DNA of 9,689 nucleotides from Pseudobutyrivibrio sp. UBA1225 (GCA_002309345.1 DBWZ01000018.1:6834-16522), one strand, 5' to 3'; positions 1 through 6,421 are shown, numbered from the stretch's first letter. Numbers and translations are program-made. Notes: a model not told the origin generated them from the letters alone.

Positions 1-1
1 A

Positions 2-1105
2 TCCATATTTATGGTATGTGCACTTGCAGGTTGTGGCTCTCAAGCGGCAGCCAATTCATCTGAAGGTGGAAAAGCAGATGCTAAAGATGGCTCAGATAAA
101 AAGATTTCAGTTGTAACTACAATTTTCCCTGAGTATGACTGGGTGAAGGAAGTCGTTGGTGACAACGAAAATGTTGAGCTTACAATGCTTCTTGACAACG
201 GCGTTGATTTGCACAGCTATCAGCCAACAGCCGAAGACATAATGAAAATCGGTACATGTGATTTGTTCATCTATGTTGGTGGCGAGTCAGATGAGTGGGT
301 TGAGGATGCTTTAAAGGAAGCTGTAAATAAAGATATGAAAGTAATCAATCTTCTTGATACACTTGGCTCTTCTGTAAAAGAGGAAGAAGTTAAAGAGGGT
401 ATGCAGGCCGAAGATGAGCATGATCACGAAGATGGCGACGAAGAGCATGAGGATGCAGATGAAAAAGATCATGAAGATGCTGATGAAGATGAACATGACA
501 ATCATGACGAGGATGCTGAGGCGGAAGAGCATGACGAGCATGGACATGACCACGAAGAGGGAGAGGTAGAATACGACGAGCACGTATGGCTTTCTCTAAA
601 GAACAGCCAGGTTCTTGTCAGCGCTATCGCAGATTCACTTGCAGAAATTGATACCGCAAATGCGGATACATACAAGAACAACGCAGAGGCATACAACAAA
701 AAGCTTGCAGATTTAGATGCTAAATACGAGGATGTGGTAGCTAACGCCAAAAACAAAACATTATTGTTCGGCGACAGATTCCCTTTCAGATATTTGGTAG
801 ACGACTATGGTTTGGATTATTATGCGGCATTTGTTGGTTGCTCAGCAGAGACAGAGGCAAGCTTTGAGACAGTATCCTTCCTCGTTGACAAGGTGGACGA
901 GCTTGGACTTAAAGCAGTTCTTACAATAGAAAACTCAGACCAAAAGATTGCCAAGACAATCATTGATAATTCAAAAGACAAGGATGCAGTTGTGCTCATC
1001 ATGGACTCTATGCAGTCTACCACAAGTGATGATGTTGCAGCCGGGGAGACATATTTAACAATTATGGAAAACAACCTAAAAGTTCTTGAGGATGCATTAA
1101 ATTAA
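2..1105 (+). CDS. Metal (probably zinc) ABC transporter substrate-binding lipoprotein, ZnuA type, 5' end cut by window
   Basis: This is an extracytoplasmic metal-binding lipoprotein that should deliver Zn2+ (possibly Mn2+) to the ATPase and permease encoded downstream. The frame is open to the left edge. The first visible ATG (11) falls inside the signal peptide, seven residues before the lipobox LAGC, so the true start is upstream. Numbering from that ATG, the mature protein begins at Cys8 and has the cluster A-I/TroA-like fold: KISVVTTIFPEYDW at 31-44, ligand-like H68 in DLHSYQP, and H191 in DEHVWLSL. Between them, at about 133-185, lies an Asp/Glu/His-rich loop with ten histidines, the hallmark of zinc-specific members. 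The position normally holding the third ligand His (or Glu in Mn binders) reads FGDRFPF, with Asp255. The family is clear; the metal is inferred. Confidence 0.93.
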   Translation, partial: SIFMVCALAGCGSQAAANSSEGGKADAKDGSDKKISVVTTIFPEYDWVKEVVGDNENVELTMLLDNGVDLHSYQPTAEDIMKIGTCDLFIYVGGESDEWVEDALKEAVNKDMKVINLLDTLGSSVKEEEVKEGMQAEDEHDHEDGDEEHEDADEKDHEDADEDEHDNHDEDAEAEEHDEHGHDHEEGEVEYDEHVWLSLKNSQVLVSAIADSLAEIDTANADTYKNNAEAYNKKLADLDAKYEDVVANAKNKTLLFGDRFPFRYLVDDYGLDYYAAFVGCSAETEASFETVSFLVDKVDELGLKAVLTIENSDQKIAKTIIDNSKDKDAVVLIMDSMQSTTSDDVAAGETYLTIMENNLKVLEDALN

Positions 1106-1110
1106 AAGCA

Positions 1111-1218
1111 CCCCTCATCCGCCCCTACGGGGAAGGCACAAAGTATTAGCAAAGCAGATGAATTAATAAAGGCTTCCTTCTTGGGGGGAAGGTGGGCCCG
1201 CAGGGCTCGGATGAGGGG
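1111..1218. repeat. REP/MITE-like inverted-repeat element between binding-protein and ATPase genes
   Basis: A perfect 11-bp inverted repeat bounds this stretch: CCCCTCATCCG at 1111-1121 and CGGATGAGGGG at 1208-1218. Inside are a C4/G4 hairpin (1122-1132) and a CCTTC/GAAGG hairpin (1176-1192). The CTCATCCG ends with GC-rich CCTTCCCC/GGGGAAGG-like cores resemble short non-coding repeats I know from Clostridia genomes; that resemblance is from memory. The local base composition is much more GC-rich than the flanking genes. No ORF lies inside. The right end stops two bases before the ATPase ribosome binding site. Confidence 0.6.
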
Positions 1219-1220
1219 CT

Positions 1221-1225
1221 GGAGG
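1221..1225 (+). promoter_or_regulatory. Ribosome binding site fixing the ATPase start at 1231
   Basis: GGAGG lies five bases before ATG 1231. The upstream in-frame ATG at 1192 has no comparable site, and the 13 extra codons it would add run through the inverted-repeat element. Confidence 0.8.
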
Positions 1226-1230
1226 TAAAT

Positions 1231-1878
1231 ATGTCACTATTAGCAGCGAAAAATTTAACTGTAGGCTATGATGGCCATGGAGTATTATCTGACATCAATT
1301 TTGAAATCAACCAAGGAGACTACTTCTGTATTGTGGGCGAGAATGGCTCAGGAAAAACCACATTGATGAAAACGATTTTAGGTTTGCAGTCGCCTATCGA
1401 AGGGAAGATTGAGTATGGCGATGGTTTTTCAAAAAATGAGATAGGATATCTGCCACAGCAGACAGAGGTGCAGCGAGATTTTCCAGCCTCGGTATTTGAG
1501 ATAGTGTTATCGGGCTGCCAAAATAGTTTGGGGCGAAGATTCTTTTACTCCGATGAGCAAAAAAAGTTAGCGTACAAAAACATTAAAAAGATGGGCATCG
1601 CTGATTTGAAAAATAGATGCTACCGTGAGTTGTCTGGAGGTCAGCAGCAGCGAGTGCTTCTCGCTCGGGCACTGTGTGCTACCAAGAGAGCACTACTTTT
1701 AGATGAGCCTGTTGCAGGATTAGATCCTAATGTTACATCTGAGATGTACCAGCTTATAAAAGAATTAAACGATGAGGGGCTGACAATAATTATGATTAGC
1801 CACGACATTCAAAACATACAAAACTATGCGAGTCATATATATGATGTGAACAGGGGGAAGGAGGCGCCTTCATGTTAG
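1231..1878 (+). CDS. Metal ABC transporter ATP-binding protein, ZnuC type
   Basis: This 215-residue cytoplasmic nucleotide-binding subunit should power metal import through the next gene's permease. All core ABC motifs are visible: Walker A GENGSGKTT at 36-44, Q-loop Gln76 in YLPQQ, signature LSGGQQQR at 134-141, Walker B LLLDEP at 155-160 followed by the D-loop AGLD, and H-loop His191 in MISHD. Length fits the family. An in-frame ATG at 1192 would add 13 residues with no family resemblance, so ATG 1231 behind GGAGG is preferred. It follows the binding-protein gene by 125 bp, most of it the inverted-repeat element, and overlaps the permease gene by 7 bp, which suggests translational coupling. 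Zinc rather than manganese is inferred from the His-rich partner. Confidence 0.94.
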   Translation: MSLLAAKNLTVGYDGHGVLSDINFEINQGDYFCIVGENGSGKTTLMKTILGLQSPIEGKIEYGDGFSKNEIGYLPQQTEVQRDFPASVFEIVLSGCQNSLGRRFFYSDEQKKLAYKNIKKMGIADLKNRCYRELSGGQQQRVLLARALCATKRALLLDEPVAGLDPNVTSEMYQLIKELNDEGLTIIMISHDIQNIQNYASHIYDVNRGKEAPSC

Positions 1879-2705
1879 ATAAATTATTTATGTACCTGGA
1901 ATTCCCCTACGTCCGCTATGCAATTATAGTTGGTGTACTCATCGCCTTGTGCTCATCTCTACTTGGAGTCACATTAGTTTTGAAAAGATATTCATTCATT
2001 GGTGATGGCTTGTCACATGTTGCCTTTGGAGCACTAGCAATTGCCACAGTTTTAAATTTTACAAACAGAATGCTAATCGTGTTGCCTTTAACAATAGTAA
2101 GCGCAATCTTGCTTCTTAGAAAGGGTCAGAATGCAAAAGTAAAGGGGGATGCTGCTATAGCCATGATTTCGGTTGGAGCGTTGGCCTTTGGCTATCTGTT
2201 GATGAACGTGTTCCCATCATCTTCAAATGTGTCTGGAGATGTGTGCTCAACCTTGTTTGGTTCTCAGTCTATATTGACCCTGACCCAGACGGAGGTTTTG
2301 GTCAGTGGAATATTGGCAGTGATTGTTGTTGGAATTTTTATCATTTTTTACAACAGGATTTTTGCGATAACCTTTGATGAGAACTTCGCAAATGCGGTAG
2401 GAACCAATGTGGGATTTTACAATCTTTTGATTGCAACCGTTATCGCAATTATTATAGTTTTGGCAATGAATTTAGTAGGATCATTGCTGATATCAGCCCT
2501 TGTGATTTTTCCGGCTCTTTCTGCTATGCGTATTTTAAAAAGCTTTAGGGCGGTGATAGTTTTTTCAGCGATATCATCGGTGACATGTGCCTTGGCAGGT
2601 TTACTGATATCAATTCTGGCAGGCACGCCGGTAGGTTCTACTATTGTGGCGGTGGATGTGTTATTATTCTTTACGTGTACTATTGTTGGAAGAATAAAGG
2701 CTTGA
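1872..2705 (+). CDS. Metal ABC transporter permease, ZnuB type (ABC-3 family)
   Basis: This 277-residue polytopic membrane protein forms the membrane channel of the importer. The sequence is almost wholly hydrophobic, with roughly eight predicted membrane segments starting near residue 15. The motif GDGLSHVAFGALA (about 44-56) is typical of ABC-3 permeases, and the C-terminal half carries the expected ISALVIFPALSA stretch. The ATG at 1872 overlaps the ATPase stop codon region, with AAGGAGG at 1858-1864 inside the end of the ATPase gene. Length is normal and nothing is missing. Together with the two preceding genes it completes a binding protein, ATPase and permease set. Confidence 0.93.
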   Translation: MLDKLFMYLEFPYVRYAIIVGVLIALCSSLLGVTLVLKRYSFIGDGLSHVAFGALAIATVLNFTNRMLIVLPLTIVSAILLLRKGQNAKVKGDAAIAMISVGALAFGYLLMNVFPSSSNVSGDVCSTLFGSQSILTLTQTEVLVSGILAVIVVGIFIIFYNRIFAITFDENFANAVGTNVGFYNLLIATVIAIIIVLAMNLVGSLLISALVIFPALSAMRILKSFRAVIVFSAISSVTCALAGLLISILAGTPVGSTIVAVDVLLFFTCTIVGRIKA

Positions 2706-2781
2706 TTTTTGTTAGCAATGTTTTGCCAACAGAAGAACGATATAGAATGCAAGATTTTCATATAATATGCAAGAGGTTAAA

Positions 2782-3333
2782 ATGAAAAAGAAATTATTAG
2801 TGTTGTTGTGCTGCATATGCTCACTTAGTTTTATGGCATGTGGCGGTGACAAAAAAGAAAAAGATAATGGAACAAAACCAGTTACAGTGCAATCTTCTGA
2901 AGTGGAAGTTGAGGTTCCCGACGAAGAGGAAGCGGAATATGATTACGACAGTTCTGACCCTACTCCAGATGGAGAAGGTGGCTCTACCAGTGGAGTGGAT
3001 TTGGATTTGACATCTTTCTCAGCAACTATGGTTTATTCAGAAGTGTTCAATATGATTGTGACGCCAGAGGAATACGAGGGAAAGACAATCAAAATGGAAG
3101 GTACATGTAATCTTTATACTGAGCCATCATCTGGTAAAACTTATTACTCTTGTATAGTTCAGGATGCCACTCAATGTTGTCAGCAGGGGTTAGAGTTTTC
3201 TCTTGATGTCGACAAGTATTCCAAAGATGACTATCCGCCAGTAGGGGAAGAAATTACAATTACAGGTGTGTTTACTACATATATGGATAACGGTCATCAA
3301 TATATTTCAATCAACGATTCTGTGTTGGATTAA
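2782..3333 (+). CDS. Small lipoprotein with acidic linker and possible OB-fold/Cys-Cys domain, last gene of the metal operon
   Basis: This 183-residue protein has a type II signal peptide (MKKKLLVLL..., lipid Cys20 in SFMACGG), a low-complexity Asp/Glu/Ser/Gly linker at about 24-75, and a compact C-terminal domain at about 78-183. In that domain, EEYEGKTIKMEG, a paired Cys132-Cys133, Cys109, Cys124 and the strand-like EEITITGVFTTY remind me of the OB-like half of DUF1980/YcgQ proteins, which also carry a CC motif; this is a tentative resemblance. ATG 2782 is chosen over 2767 because AGAGG ends five bases before it and the signal peptide then begins with MKKK. The gene lies 76 bp after the permease without a terminator between, so it is probably co-transcribed. 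A metal-linked role on the cell surface is inference. Confidence 0.8.
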   Translation: MKKKLLVLLCCICSLSFMACGGDKKEKDNGTKPVTVQSSEVEVEVPDEEEAEYDYDSSDPTPDGEGGSTSGVDLDLTSFSATMVYSEVFNMIVTPEEYEGKTIKMEGTCNLYTEPSSGKTYYSCIVQDATQCCQQGLEFSLDVDKYSKDDYPPVGEEITITGVFTTYMDNGHQYISINDSVLD

Positions 3334-3363
3334 TCTAAGTAAAAGAACCTCAAAATGATATAT

Positions 3364-3411
3364 ACCCTCTTTACTGGACAATGAAAAGTTCAGTAAAGAG
3401 GGTTCATTTTT
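3364..3411 (+). terminator. Intrinsic terminator of the metal-uptake operon
   Basis: ACCCTCTTTACTG (3364-3376) pairs perfectly with CAGTAAAGAGGGT (3391-3403). Three more inner pairs including one G-U bring the stem to 16 bp around an 8-nt loop. TCATTTTT follows. Confidence 0.85.
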
Positions 3412-3432
3412 GCGGGAAAACTCTTTTTATTA

Positions 3433-3466
3433 TTACAAATATTTTACACAACTGTCGAATTTGTAA
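3433..3466. repeat. Inverted repeat TTACAAAT/ATTTGTAA upstream of beta-helix gene
   Basis: Perfect 8-bp arms at 3433-3440 and 3459-3466 are separated by 18 nt. The arms lie upstream of the candidate -35 box at 3482, so a regulator-binding site is possible. A nested GTCGAA/TTCGAC pair (3454-3459 and 3482-3487) partly overlaps. The region is AT-rich and chance is not excluded. Confidence 0.35.
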
Positions 3467-3481
3467 AAAATCCTTCATTTT

Positions 3482-3509
3482 TTCGACCAAATATGTTACA
3501 GTATATATT
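3482..3509 (+). promoter_or_regulatory. Candidate sigma-A promoter of the beta-helix gene
   Basis: TTCGAC (3482-3487) and TATATT (3504-3509) are separated by 16 nt, placing the start of transcription near 3516 and giving a leader of about 75 nt. A strong terminator lies just upstream, so a promoter is needed in this spacer. The -35 match is only fair. Confidence 0.45.
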
Positions 3510-3521
3510 AATTAGCTAATT
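3510..3521. promoter_or_regulatory. 12-bp perfect palindrome at the predicted transcription start
   Basis: AATTAGCTAATT is self-complementary and directly follows the candidate -10 box, where a repressor would block initiation. A second short dyad, TTATCC-TG-GGATAA, occurs at 3553-3566 in the leader. Both are operator candidates by position only. Confidence 0.35.
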
Positions 3522-3590
3522 GAATAGAAATGCCTAGACATTATTGGACCTATTATCCTGGGATAAGAAGCAACAAGGGAAAGGTTTTTT

Positions 3591-4934
3591 ATGAAGAACA
3601 GTAGAGTATTATCGGCGGGCGCATTAGCCGCTTGCTTCACCTTTAGTTTATTTAATTTTTATTTACCGGTTGAGGCAGAAAATAATTACGACTACGTGGT
3701 AAGTAACGGGGGCATGACTATAGACCAGGCTTTGGAAGAAGCTGAACCTGGTGATAGTATTTTGATAAAAAAGGGCGATTATTATAATGATGCCGCCCAG
3801 TTTTCAGTAGAGACAGAAGGCATCAAAATCATTGGTGAACCTGGAGCAGTATTGCACGGTGATGGCATCAAACCAAACGACGGAAGTCTTTCAATGATTA
3901 CCGTTTATGAGAGCGATGTATCAATCAGTGGTCTTGAAATCACAGGTCTTACTTTAGATAAGCCTGATGATGAGGTTGCTGTAGTGGGTATTACTGTCGA
4001 AGGAAAAGTCAATAACGTTAGTATTTCGGACTGTAAGATTCATGACATGGGTGTCATATACAATAGAAAATCAGAGGAATACAATGGCCATGGTATTTTG
4101 GTAAGTGGCGAGGTTCGTGAGCCAATTTCTAATGTAACAATTAGTGGTTGTGAGCTTTACAACCTTACACTTGGTCAAAGTGAAACTGTGGCAATCAATG
4201 GCGATGTAGACACATTTACAGTATGCAACAACTACATCCACGACTGTGATAATATCGGTATTGATGCAATCGGTTATGAGAAGACTCACGGTAAGGATGG
4301 AGCTACTCAGGAAAAAGATCGTGCTAGAAACGGCAAGATTTATGGAAATACAGTTGAGAATATCGGATCAGGTAAAAACCCTACATATGATGATGAATGT
4401 GCAGGCGGTATTTATGTTGATGGCGGTAAGTCAATTGAAATCTACGACAACTATGTTGCAAACTGTGATATCGGTGTAGAAGTATCAGCAGAATATAAAG
4501 GCAAAACTGTCAGCGATATTAATGTTCACAACAATACGTTTGTAAACAACAATGCATTAGCTGGAATCAGCCTTGGTGGATGTGATCCATCTGAAAATGG
4601 TTCTGCAGAGAATTGCCAGATTACAAACAACACTGTATACAACACAGGTCATGCGTGCTTGAATTTGCAGTATGCATGTAGCCCAACAAACAAAATCACA
4701 AACAACATCTTTGTTGCAGAAGGAGATGCAGCAATCGTTAAGTCTTGGTATCCAGATGGTGCCAGCGCAGGTAACACTATTGAAAATAATGCTGTAAATA
4801 AATCTGCAAAAGAATTGGGTGAGGGTAATATAGAGTTTGAATGTAGTGATGTTTCAGTTAATGGCAAAACAGTTGAGATAACTTCTGGCGCACTTTCTAA
4901 TGAATATGGTGCCAGCACAACAGTACTTAAGTAA
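3591..4934 (+). CDS. Secreted right-handed parallel beta-helix protein (pectate-lyase-like fold)
   Basis: This 447-residue exported protein has a type I signal peptide (residues 1 to about 29, cleavage likely after VEA). The N-terminal cap TIDQALEEAEPGDSILIKKG is the usual opening of pectate-lyase-like and chondroitinase-B-like helices. It is followed by many strand-turn rungs of the form ISDCKIHD, ISGCELYN, VCNNYIHDC, IYGNTVENI, IYDNYVANC and VHNNTFVNN at spacings of roughly 20-35 residues, running to about residue 410. There is no sortase signal, membrane anchor or carbohydrate-binding module, so it is probably released. The fold is shared by polysaccharide lyases, glycosidases and non-enzymatic proteins; I cannot assign catalytic or calcium-binding residues, so substrate is unknown. 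AAAGG ends six bases before the ATG. It is a single-gene unit with terminators on both sides. Confidence 0.88.
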   Translation: MKNSRVLSAGALAACFTFSLFNFYLPVEAENNYDYVVSNGGMTIDQALEEAEPGDSILIKKGDYYNDAAQFSVETEGIKIIGEPGAVLHGDGIKPNDGSLSMITVYESDVSISGLEITGLTLDKPDDEVAVVGITVEGKVNNVSISDCKIHDMGVIYNRKSEEYNGHGILVSGEVREPISNVTISGCELYNLTLGQSETVAINGDVDTFTVCNNYIHDCDNIGIDAIGYEKTHGKDGATQEKDRARNGKIYGNTVENIGSGKNPTYDDECAGGIYVDGGKSIEIYDNYVANCDIGVEVSAEYKGKTVSDINVHNNTFVNNNALAGISLGGCDPSENGSAENCQITNNTVYNTGHACLNLQYACSPTNKITNNIFVAEGDAAIVKSWYPDGASAGNTIENNAVNKSAKELGEGNIEFECSDVSVNGKTVEITSGALSNEYGASTTVLK

Positions 4935-4947
4935 TATATATAAAATA

Positions 4948-4982
4948 GAAGAAGCAATTACACAAGTGGTAATTGCTTCTTC
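4948..4982. terminator. Bidirectional intrinsic terminator between convergent genes
   Basis: GAAGAAGCAATTAC (4948-4961) pairs perfectly with GTAATTGCTTCTTC (4969-4982) around a 7-nt loop. On the minus strand the stem is followed by TATTTTATAT, so it should serve the minus-strand gene well. On the plus strand the T content after it is weaker (GTATTTAC). Confidence 0.82.
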
Positions 4983-4997
4983 GTATTTACGGATTGA

Positions 4998-5285
4998 TTA
5001 TAAATCTACTGAACCAACACGGTCTCCATTGCCAACATAATAGATTTTTCTTTCTTCTGGCTTGATGTAGATTTTGAGATCTTTAAGCTCTACACCTCTG
5101 TAGTGCTTTCTGAATCCAGCTTTTGCTTTTTTAACGCAATCGTTCTCGCTGAATTCGAGACCCTGGAACTGAATAACCGATGTAGAAGCGATTGCTTTCT
5201 TACGGCTACGAGTTGCAGTAGTTTTTGTAGTTGCTTTTTTAGTTGTAGTTTTTTTAGTTGTACTAGTAGTTGCTGTTTTTGCCAT
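4998..5285 (-). CDS. DUF6465-like small basic protein with Lys/Thr-rich tail
   Basis: This 95-residue cytoplasmic protein has two parts. Residues 1 to about 33 are a low-complexity tail made almost only of Thr, Lys, Ala and Arg, resembling a histone-H1-like or nucleic-acid-binding tail. The rest is a small domain: VIQFQGLEFSEND, a basic helix (VKKAKAGFRKHYRG), then LKDLKIYIKPEERKIYYV and a closing VGSVDL. The ending KDLKIYIKPEE...YYV...GSV matches what I remember of DUF6465 proteins, common in Lachnospiraceae. No signal peptide or catalytic motif is seen, and function is unknown. An upstream ATG at 5291 would add Met-Arg, but GGGGG (5299-5295) is then only three bases away, against nine for the chosen start. 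It converges on the beta-helix gene. Confidence 0.85.
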   Translation of the reverse strand: MAKTATTSTTKKTTTKKATTKTTATRSRKKAIASTSVIQFQGLEFSENDCVKKAKAGFRKHYRGVELKDLKIYIKPEERKIYYVGNGDRVGSVDL

Positions 5286-5331
5286 TCTCATACACCCCCA
5301 TCATTAAGTGAAATTATTACCTAACAAAAAC

Positions 5332-5337
5332 ATTATA
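5332..5337 (-). promoter_or_regulatory. Candidate -10 box of the DUF6465-like gene
   Basis: On the minus strand this reads as a perfect TATAAT, about 40 nt upstream of the start codon. The -35 is not clear: TAGCTT lies at the 17-nt spacing (5360-5355), and a better TTGACT (5365-5360) lies at 22 nt. Confidence 0.45.
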
Positions 5338-5464
5338 GTACGTTGGGGCAAAAAAAGCTAGTCAAAGTGCGAAAATACTGCCTTTTCAATAATATTTTCC
5401 GACAAATATAGTTCCTAAATGAAACAAAAATTTAATAAAATAGTAATTTTTTTGAAAAAAGGGG

Positions 5465-5493
5465 TTGCGTTTTTTTAAATTCTGTGCTATAAC
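5465..5493 (+). promoter_or_regulatory. Sigma-A promoter of the lipoprotein array
   Basis: TTGCGT (5465-5470), a 17-nt spacer and TATAAC (5488-5493) with an upstream TG at 5485-5486 (extended -10) form a good promoter. Transcription should begin near 5500, leaving a leader of about 36 nt before ATG 5536. The upstream stretch is rich in A and T runs. Confidence 0.7.
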
Positions 5494-5518
5494 TGTATTA
5501 ACACAGATAACACAGTTA
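5490..5518. promoter_or_regulatory. Imperfect dyad over the -10 and start site (candidate operator)
   Basis: TAACTGTATTA (5490-5500) and TAACACAGTTA (5508-5518) pair at 10 of 11 positions around a 7-nt centre. Tandem TAACACAG copies (5499-5506 and 5508-5515) overlap it. Because the dyad begins inside the -10 box, a DNA operator is likelier than an RNA hairpin. Confidence 0.5.
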
Positions 5519-5535
5519 CGGCAGGGGGGAATATT

Positions 5536-6165
5536 ATGAAGAGCAAACTTGTAATCTGTGCTTTGGTGGCATCAATGGTGTTAGCCACTGGTTGTACAGA
5601 TCAAAACAATGCAACACCAACTGAAGAAAACACTGAAAAAAAGTTTATAGGTAATAAAGATAGATTTATTTCTGACACTGAGGAGGTAGCTGGTCCAGAA
5701 CAAATAAATAACAGTCATGAAGAGACAGAAGAAACAATTGCGGATAGTAAAATCGTAGTTGATGGAACAGAGATTGATTACACTTCAGATATTGATGAGG
5801 TAAAAGAAAAGCTTGGTAAACCTGAAACAGAAGAAATTGGAAATACTGTCGAGTTCTACACATATAAAAATGGAAAATTACTTATAGATGTTTACAACGA
5901 CGGTTCAAATAGAAATATTACAGGTGTTGAAGTTTCAACAGATGAGATTGAAACAAACCGAGGAATCAAAGTTGGAGATACAAAGGAAGCTGTAATAGAA
6001 AAATACGGTGAGCCAGATGCAGTAGAACAATTAGATGACAATCATAGATATGAATATTACATTGGCAATACATTTGTATTATTCATTACAGATGCAGAAG
6101 ACAAAAATGTGGAAAGCTTTTGTGTTTCAAATTTAGATAAGACGAAGGCTTCACAGAACATGTAA
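5536..6165 (+). CDS. Lipoprotein of unknown function with two alpha/beta repeats; first of five paralogs
   Basis: This 209-residue protein has a type II signal peptide (MKSKLVICALVASMVLATGC, lipid Cys20), an acidic, Thr/Asn-rich linker at 21-70, and two similar repeats. Repeat 1 (about 72-135) reads IDEVKEKLGKPE, then EFYTYKNGKLLIDVY and ITGVEV. Repeat 2 (about 143-198) reads GIKVGDTKEAVIEKYGEPD, then YEYYIGNTFVLFIT and VESFCV. Each is a helix ending in G-x-P followed by about three strands, as in the SmpA/BLIP-like structural class; that comparison is structural guesswork. AGGGGGG ends six bases before the ATG. It sits directly behind the best promoter of the array and is followed by a hairpin at 6256-6286. 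It should be anchored on the outside of the cell membrane. No enzymatic motif is seen. Confidence 0.85.
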   Translation: MKSKLVICALVASMVLATGCTDQNNATPTEENTEKKFIGNKDRFISDTEEVAGPEQINNSHEETEETIADSKIVVDGTEIDYTSDIDEVKEKLGKPETEEIGNTVEFYTYKNGKLLIDVYNDGSNRNITGVEVSTDEIETNRGIKVGDTKEAVIEKYGEPDAVEQLDDNHRYEYYIGNTFVLFITDAEDKNVESFCVSNLDKTKASQNM

Positions 6166-6226
6166 TAATTAAGCTTACATCTTAAAAACTACTTCTCCTT
6201 TTCATATTTAGTTTTTAGTTTAGATA

Positions 6227-6286
6227 GTTACAGTAATCTGTAACAAATCCCCTAATCTTTGCCGTGGCACTCGGCTACGGCAAAGA
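6227..6286 (+). terminator. Spacer element B copy 1: GTAA/TAAT-loop hairpin, CCCCTA, GC-rich hairpin
   Basis: GTTACAG-TAAT-CTGTAAC (6227-6244) is a perfect 7-bp hairpin. It is followed by CCCCTAAT and a second hairpin, TCTTTGCCGTGG (6256-6267) with CTACGGCAAAGA (6275-6286), 12 bp with one G-U. A small AAATCC/GGATTT hairpin follows at 6287-6303 rather than a T-run, so the terminator role is uncertain. The same arrangement recurs at 8192-8249. Confidence 0.5.
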
Positions 6287-6322
6287 AAATCCTTTTAGGA
6301 TTTAGGTAAAGGTTGATTCAAG

Positions 6323-6363
6323 TGCAGAAAGTTATTTCTACATTTCAATCTGCTTTTAGCAGA
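6323..6363 (+). promoter_or_regulatory. Spacer element C copy 1: paired hairpins upstream of second lipoprotein gene
   Basis: A hairpin TG-c-AGAAA/TTTCT-a-CA (6323-6342) with a GTTA loop is followed by TTTCAA and TCTGCT-TTT-AGCAGA (6349-6363). The element ends 58 nt before the start codon. Copies occur before the third and fifth lipoprotein genes. Confidence 0.45.
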
Positions 6364-6370
6364 GAGGGGC

Positions 6371-6398
6371 GTATAGCAAACGCTATACAAATTTTTTT
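6371..6398 (+). terminator. Terminator-like hairpin just upstream of the second lipoprotein gene
   Basis: GTATAGC-AAAC-GCTATAC (6371-6388) is a 7-bp hairpin followed by AA and ATTTTTTT (6391-6398). It ends eight bases before the GGAGG ribosome binding site, so it is too late to end the previous gene alone and may act as an attenuator. The stem is AT-rich and modest. Confidence 0.45.
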
Positions 6399-6421
6399 AG
6401 ATGTACGGAGGATAAATAATT

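Noticed and set aside
311..583. Minus-strand ORF rich in Met, Ile, Val and Phe
   Set aside because: It is the complement of the Asp/Glu/His-rich loop of the metal-binding protein; the composition is a by-product and no ribosome binding site precedes it.
2711..2730. GTTAGCAA/TTGCCAAC hairpin after the permease
   Set aside because: The stem has a mismatch and no T-run follows; too weak to be called a terminator.
2761..2766. Perfect TATAAT just upstream of the Cys-Cys lipoprotein
   Set aside because: Transcription would begin inside or after the ribosome binding site of ATG 2782, and no -35 box lies at a usable distance.
2585..2785. 66-codon plus-strand ORF overlapping the permease end
   Set aside because: It is out of frame with the permease, has Gly/Cys-rich composition without domain features, and no ribosome binding site.
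3412..3590. Possible riboswitch in the beta-helix leader
   Set aside because: No conserved core of a known riboswitch class is visible; only short dyads are present.
4071..4957. Minus-strand and alternate-frame ORFs within the beta-helix gene
   Set aside because: They lie inside a clearly coding, signal-peptide-bearing gene and lack start signals or recognisable features.
5103..5324. Plus-strand Ser/Cys/Phe-rich ORF opposite the DUF6465-like gene
   Set aside because: It is the complement of the Lys/Thr codon repeats; it has no ribosome binding site or domain.
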